In this document: in pieces, positions 35,755 to 43,245 of the stretch | How the letters are laid out: the number at the start of each line of letters is the position of its first letter | Position numbering within the stretch: position 1 is the first letter of the stretch | From: Streptococcus pseudopneumoniae | GTDB taxonomy: Bacteria; Bacillota; Bacilli; Lactobacillales; Streptococcaceae | Direction: 5' to 3' | Assembly (NCBI RefSeq): GCF_001068775.1 | Contig: NZ_JWAJ01000081.1 | Span: 1 to 43,245 of the forward strand | Length of the DNA: 43,245 nt | The notes under the pieces: generated by a model | Told to the model about the DNA's origin: nothing | Seen by the model: only the letters and a program-made list of their open reading frames with translations | Database searches by the model: none | Translations under genes and position numbers: made by a program

Positions 35755-37035
35755 TTGTTTAAGAAAAATAAAGATATTCTCAACATAGCTCTGCCAGCCA
35801 TGGGTGAAAATTTCTTGCAGATGCTCATGGGGATGGTCGATAGCTATCTGGTGGCACATCTGGGCTTAATCGCAATTTCGGGTGTGTCTGTAGCGGGCAA
35901 TATTATCACCATTTACCAAGCGATTTTTATTGCTTTGGGAGCGGCTATTTCCAGTGTCATTTCCAAAAGTTTGGGACAGAAAGATCAATCTAGACTAGCT
36001 TATCATGTGACAGAAGCACTTAAGATTACCCTACTACTGAGTTTAGTTTTAGGGGTCTTATCCATCTTTGCAGGACGAGAGATGATCGGCCTTTTAGGAA
36101 CAGAAGCGTCTGTAGCTGAGAGTGGTGGACTATACCTAGCTTTGGTCGGCGGGACAATCGTCCTCTTGGGCTTGATGACTAGTCTAGGAGCCTTGATTCG
36201 CGCCACCCATAATCCGCGCCTTCCACTTTATGTGAGTCTTTTATCCAATGCCTTGAATATTGTGTTCTCAAGTATCGCTATTTTTGTTCTTGATATGGGG
36301 ATAGCTGGTGTAGCCTGGGGGACCATCCTATCTCGTTTGGTTGGGGTTGTGATCTTGTGGTCACAACTAAAACTTCCATATACGAGACCAAGGTTTGGCC
36401 TGGACAAAGACCTGCTGACTTTGGCTTTACCTGCAGCGGGAGAACGTCTCATGATGCGAGCTGGAGATGTGGTCATTATTGCCTTGGTTGTTTCCTTTGG
36501 GACGGAGGCAGTCGCAGGAAATGCAATCGGTGAAGTCTTGACTCAGTTTAACTATATGCCAGCCTTTGGTGTCGCTACAGCAACAGTCATGCAGGTGGCT
36601 CGAGCAGTTGGAGAAGATGATTGGGCAAGGGTAGACAACTTAAGTAAGCAAACTTTTTGGCTTTCCCTCTTTCTTATGTTGCCCTTAACACTCAGTATCT
36701 ATGCTCTAGGAACGCCCCTAAGTCACCTCTATACTAGTGATCCTGTGGCTATTGAAGCCAGTGTTATGGTGACGCTGTTCTCTCTACTAGGGACTCCTAT
36801 GACGACGGGAACAGTCATTTATACAGCTGTCTGGCAGGGTTTGGGAAATGCACGCCTCCCCTTTTATGCGACAAGTATCGGAATGTGGTGTATCCGTATC
36901 GGAACAGGGTATCTGATGGGAATTGTTCTTGGTTGGGGCTTGCCTGGTATTTGGGCAGGAACGCTTTTGGATAATGGTTTTCGCTGGATTTTCCTGCACT
37001 ATCGTTATAAGCAATATATATCTTTGAAAGGATGA
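35755..37035 (+). CDS. MATE family efflux transporter
   Basis: 426 residues, twelve hydrophobic segments in two halves, of the MATE (DinF/NorM) type. It begins LNIALPAMGENFLQMLMGMVDSYLV, a typical first span. It exports cationic compounds using a Na+ or H+ gradient; the substrate is unknown. The start is TTG at 35755 with AGGAGGA 5 nt upstream; no earlier start keeps the family N-terminus. The HAD gene begins 3 nt after the stop. Confidence 0.92.
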   Translation: MFKKNKDILNIALPAMGENFLQMLMGMVDSYLVAHLGLIAISGVSVAGNIITIYQAIFIALGAAISSVISKSLGQKDQSRLAYHVTEALKITLLLSLVLGVLSIFAGREMIGLLGTEASVAESGGLYLALVGGTIVLLGLMTSLGALIRATHNPRLPLYVSLLSNALNIVFSSIAIFVLDMGIAGVAWGTILSRLVGVVILWSQLKLPYTRPRFGLDKDLLTLALPAAGERLMMRAGDVVIIALVVSFGTEAVAGNAIGEVLTQFNYMPAFGVATATVMQVARAVGEDDWARVDNLSKQTFWLSLFLMLPLTLSIYALGTPLSHLYTSDPVAIEASVMVTLFSLLGTPMTTGTVIYTAVWQGLGNARLPFYATSIGMWCIRIGTGYLMGIVLGWGLPGIWAGTLLDNGFRWIFLHYRYKQYISLKG

Positions 37036-37038
37036 CAT

Positions 37039-37653
37039 ATGAAAAAAATTGGATTTATCTGGGATTTAGATGGGACCTTGTTGGACTCTTATGAAGCTAT
37101 TTTAGCAGGAATCGAAGAGACTTTTGCCCAGTTTGACATTCCTTATGATAAGGCTGAGGTTCGTGCCTTTATTCTACAAACTTCCGTTCAAGATCTGTTG
37201 GAAAAGGCGGGAGAAGAAAGAGGCTTGGATGCAGATATGCTCAATCAGGTTCGTGCTCAGAGCTTGGCTGAGAAGAATGCTCAAGTGGTTCTGATGCCAG
37301 GGGCGCGTGAAATCTTAGCTTGGGCAGACCAGCAAGGTATTGAGCAGTTTGTTTATACCCATAAAGGGGACAATGCTTTTACAATTTTGGAGAATTTGGG
37401 TTTGGCCCACTATTTCACAGAAATTTTAACCAATCAAAGTGGCTTTGCTCGGAAGCCTAGTCCAGAAGCTGCGATTTATCTTTTAGATAAGTATGGATTA
37501 AATCCTCAGCAGACTTATTATATCGGCGATCGGACTTTGGATATAGAATTTGCCCAAAATAGTGGGATTCAGAGTATCAATTTTCTTGCCTCACCTGCAA
37601 CTTGTAATCAACAGATAGAGCGTTTAGAAGATATCAGTTCGTTTTCCTTCTAG
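37039..37653 (+). CDS. HAD-superfamily phosphatase (subfamily IA)
   Basis: 204 residues. Motif I DLDGTLLDS is at about 11-19, motif II is the YTHKG region, and motifs III/IV are RKPSPEAA and YIGDRTLDIEFA. It is a small cytoplasmic phosphohydrolase of the phosphoglycolate phosphatase/beta-phosphoglucomutase branch; the substrate cannot be told. The ribosome site AAAGGA lies in the end of the MATE gene, so the two form an operon. Confidence 0.9.
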   Translation: MKKIGFIWDLDGTLLDSYEAILAGIEETFAQFDIPYDKAEVRAFILQTSVQDLLEKAGEERGLDADMLNQVRAQSLAEKNAQVVLMPGAREILAWADQQGIEQFVYTHKGDNAFTILENLGLAHYFTEILTNQSGFARKPSPEAAIYLLDKYGLNPQQTYYIGDRTLDIEFAQNSGIQSINFLASPATCNQQIERLEDISSFSF

Positions 37654-37752
37654 AATTTTCTTCAAGAAGAATGTGTCAGCCTGATGACAAGAAACTAACA
37701 AACTATTTCAAGTAATGTGATTTGTTACAACGAATGTACAGTTCTGTTAAAT

Positions 37753-37773
37753 AGCCCCAAAAGGGCTTTTTTT
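37753..37773 (+). terminator. Terminator after the HAD gene
   Basis: AGCCC, loop CAAAA, GGGCT, then seven T. It overlaps the -35 region of the next promoter. Confidence 0.88.
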
Positions 37774-37785
37774 CTATTTTCTTTG

Positions 37786-37794
37786 TGTTATGAT
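37786..37794 (+). promoter_or_regulatory. Extended -10 of the LysM gene
   Basis: TGTTATGAT. The region where a -35 would sit is the T-run of the preceding terminator. Confidence 0.6.
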
Positions 37795-37829
37795 AGACAG
37801 GTACTACATTTGAAAAGGAGTTTGATAGT

Positions 37830-38924
37830 ATGAAGAAAAGAATTATTTTAGCATCAACAGTAGCCTTGTCCTTTGCCCCTGTATTGGCAACTCAAGCAGA
37901 AGAACTAGTATGGACAGCACGCAGTGTTGAGCAAATTCAAAACGATGTTACTAAGAATGAGAATAAAACAAGCTATACGGTTCAGTATGGAGATACTCTA
38001 AGTACCATTGCCGAAGCTCTGGGAGTGGATGTGACCGTTCTTGCTAACTTGAACAAGATCAGCAATATTGATCTGATTTTCCCTGAGACAGTGCTTACTA
38101 CAACTGTTAATGATGAGGAAGAAGTGACGGAAGTTGAAATCCAAACCCCTGACACAGCTCAGGCAGGTGAAAGCACAACTGCAAGAGCAGATTTGACAAC
38201 CAACCAAGTCACTGTAGATGACCAAACTGTACAGGTTGAAGATTTAACTCAACCAGTTGAAGAAACAGAAGCTCAAGTTGAGCCAGTAGCACCACAAGTG
38301 ACTGAAGAAGCAGTAGCAGAAACTACAACAGAAGCCTCAGTACCAGCAGCAGAACCAGTGACAGAAACTACGGCAGAAGTTTCAGCACCAGCAGAAGAAG
38401 CAGTAGCAGAAACACCTGTAGTGGAAGAAACCACTACAACAGAAGCCCCTGTTACAGAAACTGTAGCAGAGACTCAATCAACACCATCAACTTACCAAGC
38501 TGAAGCAAGCCAAGGTTCATCAGCGACTTATGCAGCACCAGCAGCACCTGATTATGCAAGTATTGCAGCTTCAAAGTCAGAAAATGCAGGTCTACAACCA
38601 CAAACGGCTGCCTTTAAAGAAGAAATTGCTAACTTGTTTGGTATCACATCATTTAGCGGCTACCGTCCTGGAGATAGCGGAGACCACGGAAAAGGCCTTG
38701 CAATTGACTTTATGGTCCCAGTAAGCTCAGCTCTTGGAGACCAAATTGCAGATTATGCTATCCAAAATATGGCTAGCCGTGGCATTAGCTACATCATCTG
38801 GAAACAACGTTTCTACGCACCATACCCAAGTAAATATGGACCGGCTTACACTTGGAATCCAATGCCAGACCGTGGTAGTATCACAGAAAACCACTATGAC
38901 CACGTTCACGTATCTATGAACTAA
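37830..38924 (+). CDS. Secreted LysM protein with M15-like C-terminal domain
   Basis: 364 residues. A signal peptide covers 1-24 (cut near TQAEE). A LysM domain follows at about 48-92 (SYTVQYGDTLSTIAEALGVD), which binds peptidoglycan. A long Thr/Glu/Ala/Pro-rich spacer covers about 95-240. The C-terminal domain (250-364) has HGKGLAID (His286, Asp293), matching the HxxGxAxD zinc motif of M15/VanY-type peptidases, and HYDHVH near the end. I infer a zinc-dependent cell-wall peptidase or a degenerate relative. A homologous LysM gene next to HAD and MATE genes is known in pneumococcus. AAAAGGAG lies before the ATG. Confidence 0.88.
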   Translation: MKKRIILASTVALSFAPVLATQAEELVWTARSVEQIQNDVTKNENKTSYTVQYGDTLSTIAEALGVDVTVLANLNKISNIDLIFPETVLTTTVNDEEEVTEVEIQTPDTAQAGESTTARADLTTNQVTVDDQTVQVEDLTQPVEETEAQVEPVAPQVTEEAVAETTTEASVPAAEPVTETTAEVSAPAEEAVAETPVVEETTTTEAPVTETVAETQSTPSTYQAEASQGSSATYAAPAAPDYASIAASKSENAGLQPQTAAFKEEIANLFGITSFSGYRPGDSGDHGKGLAIDFMVPVSSALGDQIADYAIQNMASRGISYIIWKQRFYAPYPSKYGPAYTWNPMPDRGSITENHYDHVHVSMN

Positions 38925-38932
38925 GAGTAATA

Positions 38933-38966
38933 AGAAGCTATACATTTAAAAGTGTAGCTTCTTTTT
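38933..38966 (+). terminator. Terminator of the LysM gene
   Basis: AGAAGCTA pairs with TAGCTTCT across a loop of about 16 nt, followed by TTTTTG. Confidence 0.82.
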
Positions 38967-39073
38967 GTGTAAAATAGTATTGATAAGTGAAATAAAATCT
39001 AAAACATGTTAGAATGTAAGCGAATACAAAATTAAGCTAACGCTTTTAAGCATAGAGAGAAAGGATGAAGTGA

Positions 39074-39937
39074 ATGACAAATCGATTAAAAACTCCATTT
39101 GAGAAAACAAGAGATGATTTTGAACAGGAATTTACTGGAGAAATTGTTGAGCTCTTGATTTTTACCCTCCAAAATGTAAATGGGGCTGCTTCTTTAAAAG
39201 ATGGTTGTAAAATGCCGTCCGTTCATTTTAAAGCTAGTATCAATGTTGAAACTCAGGACTTCTCTGAACGTGAGGGACGTTTGGAATGGGTATTGACTCC
39301 TGAGGAATTTGAAGAAAAGAGATGGGGCTTTAGTTTTGAACCCTACAAAATTCATCATATCAAATGCCAAAAACGCCCCTTCATGGAGTTAGAGCCATAT
39401 ATGTCAGAAGTAGCTAATAACTGCTACCACTTGCTGGAATACCTAGATGACCAATCCTCAGACTCTAGGTTAGAGACCTTGATTGAAACCTATCAAAAAC
39501 CGGTCATCATTCAAGACGATATTGGCGAATTCACCTTAAACAGAGCCTATTCTTGGTTTGAAGGATTTATCACTTACGAGGGTGGTAAGATTCATGCTAT
39601 CTTTGCTGCGAGTACAGATGAAAGTCTCCCTCCAAGTTCTTTTGATGATCTAAAGAAATTTATGGGAACTTTCCAAGTTCAAGATACTCGGATTAAAGAC
39701 TATATTGTCAAAGAACTGTGGGAAACAGCTCAAGACTGGATAGATTCAGATGAAAATGATGTAGTGTTAACAGAAGAGTATTTTACCAACTCACTTTCCT
39801 TGAGTGAACTATCGATCAACGAAGATGGAGAATTGACCCTCTACTATGATGATCGTGAAGAAATTTTTGCAGGCCATGCCATCGAAGTTGTCATTGATAA
39901 AGAGGGAGAAATCCTTCGAGCAGATTTGGTAGGTTAG
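39074..39937 (+). CDS. DUF2262-like protein of unknown function
   Basis: 287 residues, acidic, soluble, no signal peptide or membrane span. The segment about 150-287 (FTLNRAYSWFEGFITYEGG, LSLSELSINEDGELTLYYDD) resembles DUF2262. Nothing in it suggests a reaction. AAAGGATG lies before the ATG. It has its own terminator and is not obviously in an operon. Confidence 0.8.
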   Translation: MTNRLKTPFEKTRDDFEQEFTGEIVELLIFTLQNVNGAASLKDGCKMPSVHFKASINVETQDFSEREGRLEWVLTPEEFEEKRWGFSFEPYKIHHIKCQKRPFMELEPYMSEVANNCYHLLEYLDDQSSDSRLETLIETYQKPVIIQDDIGEFTLNRAYSWFEGFITYEGGKIHAIFAASTDESLPPSSFDDLKKFMGTFQVQDTRIKDYIVKELWETAQDWIDSDENDVVLTEEYFTNSLSLSELSINEDGELTLYYDDREEIFAGHAIEVVIDKEGEILRADLVG

Positions 39938-39965
39938 TGCTGGATTTTGTCTAGAATATAGAAAT

Positions 39966-40002
39966 AATAGCCTTTTGGGATTGAAATCAAGAGGCTATTT
40001 TT
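39966..40002 (+). terminator. Terminator of the DUF2262-like gene
   Basis: AATAGCC (39966-39972) pairs with GGCTATT (39993-39999), followed by TTT. Confidence 0.8.
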
Positions 40003-40020
40003 CGTGAATAAGCAAAATAG

Positions 40021-40049
40021 TTGCGTTTTTACTAAGATTGCATTATACT
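40021..40049 (+). promoter_or_regulatory. Promoter of the marR-DUF1304 operon
   Basis: -35 TTGCGT (40021-40026), 17-nt spacer, -10 TATACT (40044-40049). The -10 overlaps the first operator palindrome by one base. Confidence 0.68.
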
Positions 40050-40075
40050 TGATAAGTCAATAGTTGATAAATCAA
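40049..40075. promoter_or_regulatory. Tandem palindromic operators before the MarR gene
   Basis: TTGATAAGTCAA (40049-40060) and TTGATAAATCAA (40064-40075), centres 15 bp apart, within a larger ACTTGAT...ATCAAGT inverted repeat (40047-40077). They lie across the expected start of transcription, the usual place for MarR autorepression. Confidence 0.7.
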
Positions 40076-40095
40076 GTGTACGCAGGGAGGTAGAA

Positions 40096-40521
40096 ATGAA
40101 AAAAATTAACGACTTACTGTACCAGCTCCATTTAACAGATCAGATGATCACTCAACTTTTTGAGAAACAATTGGGAATTAGTTTGACCCGCTATCAAATC
40201 CTGCAGTTTTTACTGCAGCAGTCACCCTGCAACCAGATTGCCGTTCAGGAGAAGTTACAGATTGACCAGGCAGCCTTGACCCGTCATTTTAAGATACTGG
40301 AGTCAGAGGGCTATGTCAGTCGCAAGCGTAATCCGGCCAATCAGCGAGAAGTCTTAGTTGAATTAACCCAAGAAGCCAAGAATCAACTCTTAGTCAGTCC
40401 GCCTAAACATCATTTGCGAGTGAAGGAACAGATGGACAGCATCTTATCGACAGCCGAGCAGGAAGAGCTGACAGCTTTGTTGACAAAACTAGTATCAGGA
40501 TTAGAAAAAATAGAATTTTAA
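40096..40521 (+). CDS. MarR family transcriptional regulator
   Basis: 141 residues. The winged helix-turn-helix spans about 35-95 (NQIAVQEKLQIDQAALTRHFKILESEGYV, then RKRNPANQREVLVELT as the wing). It binds DNA as a dimer, probably to the two palindromes upstream, and so should control itself and the DUF1304 gene. GGGAGG lies before the ATG. The next gene begins 10 nt after its stop. Confidence 0.92.
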   Translation: MKKINDLLYQLHLTDQMITQLFEKQLGISLTRYQILQFLLQQSPCNQIAVQEKLQIDQAALTRHFKILESEGYVSRKRNPANQREVLVELTQEAKNQLLVSPPKHHLRVKEQMDSILSTAEQEELTALLTKLVSGLEKIEF

Positions 40522-40531
40522 GGAGAAAACG

Positions 40532-40894
40532 ATGTCAATCATTACTACCATTTTAGCAACCCTTGTTGCTCTAGAGCATTTTTATATCTTTTATTTGGAA
40601 AGTATCGCAACCCAATCAGATGCAACCAGCCGAGTCTTTAATATGGACAAGGAAGAGTTGACTCGCCCCTCTGTCACCTCACTGTTTAAAAACCAAGGAA
40701 TTTATAATGCCTTGATTGGGGTATTTCTTCTTTATGGAATCTATTTCTCGCAGAGCTTAGAAATCGTAACAATCTTTGTGTTGTTTGTCATAGGAGCAGC
40801 GACTTATGGTGCCTTAACAGCAGATAAAAAAATTATTCTTAAGCAAGGTGGTCCAGCAATCCTAGCACTCTTGAGTATCCTTTTCTTAAAATAA
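40532..40894 (+). CDS. DUF1304 family membrane protein
   Basis: 120 residues, four hydrophobic segments (about 2-22, 55-72, 77-95 and 102-119), the DUF1304 layout. Function unknown. Relatives are often paired with MarR-type regulators, as here, which suggests a stress- or lipid-related role under that regulator. AAGGAG lies before the ATG. Confidence 0.87.
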   Translation: MSIITTILATLVALEHFYIFYLESIATQSDATSRVFNMDKEELTRPSVTSLFKNQGIYNALIGVFLLYGIYFSQSLEIVTIFVLFVIGAATYGALTADKKIILKQGGPAILALLSILFLK

Positions 40895-40930
40895 AAACAA
40901 CCAGCACTTTCCATAGAAGGTGCTGGTTTT
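40895..40930. terminator. Bidirectional terminator between the DUF1304 and DUF975 genes
   Basis: ACCAGCAC (about 40900-40907) pairs with GTGCTGGT, with A- and T-runs on the two sides, serving both converging genes. Confidence 0.85.
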
Positions 40931-40941
40931 AATCATTCACA

Positions 40942-41799
40942 TTAAACTTTTCTCCGCTTGATTTCGAGTAATCTTTGATAGAAGAAGAATTGACTACTAT
41001 AGATATAAGGGAAAGAAGGGATGCTCGCAATTCCAAAGCTAATCCAGGTAAGAAGATACCATGGTAGGAGTTGTAAATCAAGTACGAAGCGTTGGAACTT
41101 ATAGCCTTTCATAAGGAAGCGACTGGTTTTGAGTACGCGACTTGGCTTGGCAATTCCAATTGCAAGTGTATCACAAAGGAGCAACTCTACTTGGGAATAA
41201 GCGTAGTATTGCGGCAGATAGGCAATGGTTCCCAAAATCATCAGAAAGACGCTACCAAAGAAGTAAAGTGCAAAAGTAAGTAGGAAGTGTTCGATATCTG
41301 AATTGGTGACGTCGACAGCTGGAAATTCGGGATGAAGTTCTACAAATTTACGAGCCATGGCACTGCTATAAAAGAGCAAGTAGACTCCAAAAAGATTAGG
41401 GATGCTCCACAAAAAGAGATAGAAACGCTTGAGCAAGAGAGTTAGAAAGGTCTGGGTGAAGAAGCGATTGTCAAGTAAGGACAGACTATCTTTAAAAGAA
41501 AGCTCTATCTCGGAAATTCTGTAAAGATTAATGGTTGTAAAAAGAGCACCAGCTAGGATAATAGAACTTGTGAATCCAACTGCTAGAGGAAAGAGTGAGG
41601 ACTGGATCAAGCTCATCAAAAAAGTAAAGAAGGATTGCTCAAGAATTCCCTCATCAAGTAGGGATAACGGACTTATGAAGCTGGATAGAATCAGGAAAAT
41701 GCTTGGTAATAAAAAGACAAGCAATAAACGTGGATGTTCAGCTTGAAACTGTTTAGCTTGTTGACGAACTTCTTTTAAATCAATTTTTGGGTATTTCAT
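40942..41799 (-). CDS. DUF975 family membrane protein
   Basis: 285 residues from the ATG at 41799. The open frame extends 44 codons upstream, but that part crosses the promoters and the tgt start and has no membrane-protein character. The protein begins MKYPKIDLKEVRQQAKQFQ, then has about six hydrophobic segments, matching DUF975. Function unknown. TATAAT ends 6 nt before the ATG, so the mRNA should start at or beside the start codon, and there is no Shine-Dalgarno sequence. Confidence 0.85.
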   Translation of the reverse strand: MKYPKIDLKEVRQQAKQFQAEHPRLLLVFLLPSIFLILSSFISPLSLLDEGILEQSFFTFLMSLIQSSLFPLAVGFTSSIILAGALFTTINLYRISEIELSFKDSLSLLDNRFFTQTFLTLLLKRFYLFLWSIPNLFGVYLLFYSSAMARKFVELHPEFPAVDVTNSDIEHFLLTFALYFFGSVFLMILGTIAYLPQYYAYSQVELLLCDTLAIGIAKPSRVLKTSRFLMKGYKFQRFVLDLQLLPWYLLTWISFGIASIPSFPYIYSSQFFFYQRLLEIKRRKV

Positions 41800-41805
41800 T
41801 CTTTC

Positions 41806-41814
41806 ATTATACCA
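41806..41814 (-). promoter_or_regulatory. Extended -10 of the DUF975 gene, 6 nt before the start codon
   Basis: On the minus strand TGGTATAAT, then GAAAGA, then ATG. The arrangement is the same as at rsuA. Confidence 0.68.
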
Positions 41815-41820
41815 TAGTTC

Positions 41821-41849
41821 GTGACAGTTCCCATTTTTTTTGATAGAAT
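41821..41849 (+). promoter_or_regulatory. tgt: Promoter of tgt
   Basis: -35 GTGACA (41821-41826), 17-nt spacer, -10 TAGAAT (41844-41849) with TGA before it, an extended -10. Confidence 0.72.
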
Positions 41850-41912
41850 CATACAGTATGCCCTTGGGCACAAAGTAAGAACTGGGACTGTTTTTCCCAG
41901 CTTCGGAGGTAA

Positions 41913-43058
<1,146 letters not shown>

Positions 43059-43074
43059 GTTTAGTAGGCTAAAG

Positions 43075-43106
43075 CTGAAATCCTAAGTTTTCTCTTAGGA
43101 TTTCAG
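43075..43106 (+). other. Perfect 13-bp hairpin after tgt
   Basis: CTGAAATCCTAAG (43075-43087), loop TTTTCT, CTTAGGATTTCAG (43094-43106). No T-run follows. Confidence 0.75.
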
Positions 43107-43115
43107 ATTGAAGAC

Positions 43116-43155
43116 AAAGTCCTTAGAACTCAAGTTTCCAAGGGCTTTTGTTTTT
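43116..43155 (+). terminator. Terminator after tgt
   Basis: AAAGTCCTT (43116-43124) pairs with AAGGGCTTT (43140-43148) with a G-T wobble, then TGTTTTT. Confidence 0.75.
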
Positions 43156-43164
43156 GTAAAGTCG

Positions 43165-43170
43165 TATAAT
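43165..43170 (+). promoter_or_regulatory. -10 of the gene at the right edge
   Basis: TATAAT, 30 nt before the next ATG. No good -35 is seen. Confidence 0.55.
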
Positions 43171-43200
43171 AGAGGTAAGAAGAGTTGTGAGGTAATCCCT

Positions 43201-43245
43201 ATGTTTCACAAAGAAAAACCTGATTATAATCGTAAGCAATATGGT
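43201..43245 (+). CDS. Start of an unidentified gene, cut by the window edge
   Basis: ATG at 43201, 8 nt after GAGG. Fifteen codons, MFHKEKPDYNRKQYG, a charged start with no family signature. The promoter and ribosome site support a real gene, but its product cannot be told. Confidence 0.5.
   Translation, partial: MFHKEKPDYNRKQYG

Noticed and set aside
37723..37750. WalR (VicR) box upstream of the LysM gene
   Set aside because: TGTTAC, TGTACA and TGTTAA occur in a row, but their spacing is 12 and 10 nt and not 11, and a terminator lies between them and the -10. It is too weak to call.

Overview
The window comes from a Mitis-group Streptococcus (S. mitis / S. oralis / S. pneumoniae relatives). 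This rests on a low-GC chromosome, a serine-rich repeat adhesin with an LPNTG anchor followed by a complete accessory Sec (SecA2/SecY2) locus, a 107-bp RUP element, three BOX elements, CiaR-type direct repeats, and the gene order pepC - manN - manM - manL - adh known from pneumococcus. Species cannot be fixed from the sequence alone.

Bases 1-21952 are an adhesin glycosylation and export island. It starts inside the 3' end of the serine-rich repeat glycoprotein (about 620 residues of STSA/SASE repeats, then the cell-wall sorting signal). A terminator and a RUP element follow, and then a long plus-strand gene run. First come the sugar-modifying enzymes: a hexapeptide acetyltransferase fusion, a GT8 enzyme, a GT2 enzyme, a 1072-residue GT8-GT8-GT-D fusion, another GT8 enzyme and Gtf3/Nss. 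Then come SecY2, Asp1, Asp2, Asp3, SecA2, GtfA, GtfB, Asp4 and Asp5. GtfA/GtfB should add GlcNAc to Ser/Thr, Gtf3 should add the second sugar, and the GT8/GT2/GT-D enzymes should extend the glycan. Asp1-3 with SecA2/SecY2/Asp4/Asp5 should export the glycoprotein. A GtfB-like C-terminal module recurs six times in this locus, including on the acetyltransferase.

Bases 21953-24469 hold a strong candidate for a CiaR-controlled small RNA (csRNA), a BOX element, rsuA (apparently leaderless) and pepC. Bases 24488-28113 form an IS-bounded patch inserted at the pepC-manN convergent terminator. It contains an intact ISL3-family element, a DUF4230 membrane protein, a 159-bp second ISL3 left end fused to a decayed glutamate-synthase-like fragment, a leucine-rich-repeat fragment, an IS3 remnant and a 30-bp ISL3 right end. 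The outer flanks of the patch look like an 8-bp target duplication.

Bases 28169-32488 carry, on the minus strand, the mannose/glucose PTS operon manLMN and a zinc alcohol dehydrogenase. The promoter regions have candidate CiaR, CcpA (cre) and Rex sites. Bases 32858-43245 are mostly housekeeping genes: a glutamate-cysteine-ligase-like enzyme, thrC, a MATE exporter, a HAD phosphatase, a LysM protein with a possible M15-type zinc site, a DUF2262 protein, a MarR regulator with tandem palindromic operators, a DUF1304 protein, a DUF975 membrane protein (again apparently leaderless), tgt, and the start of one more gene at the edge.
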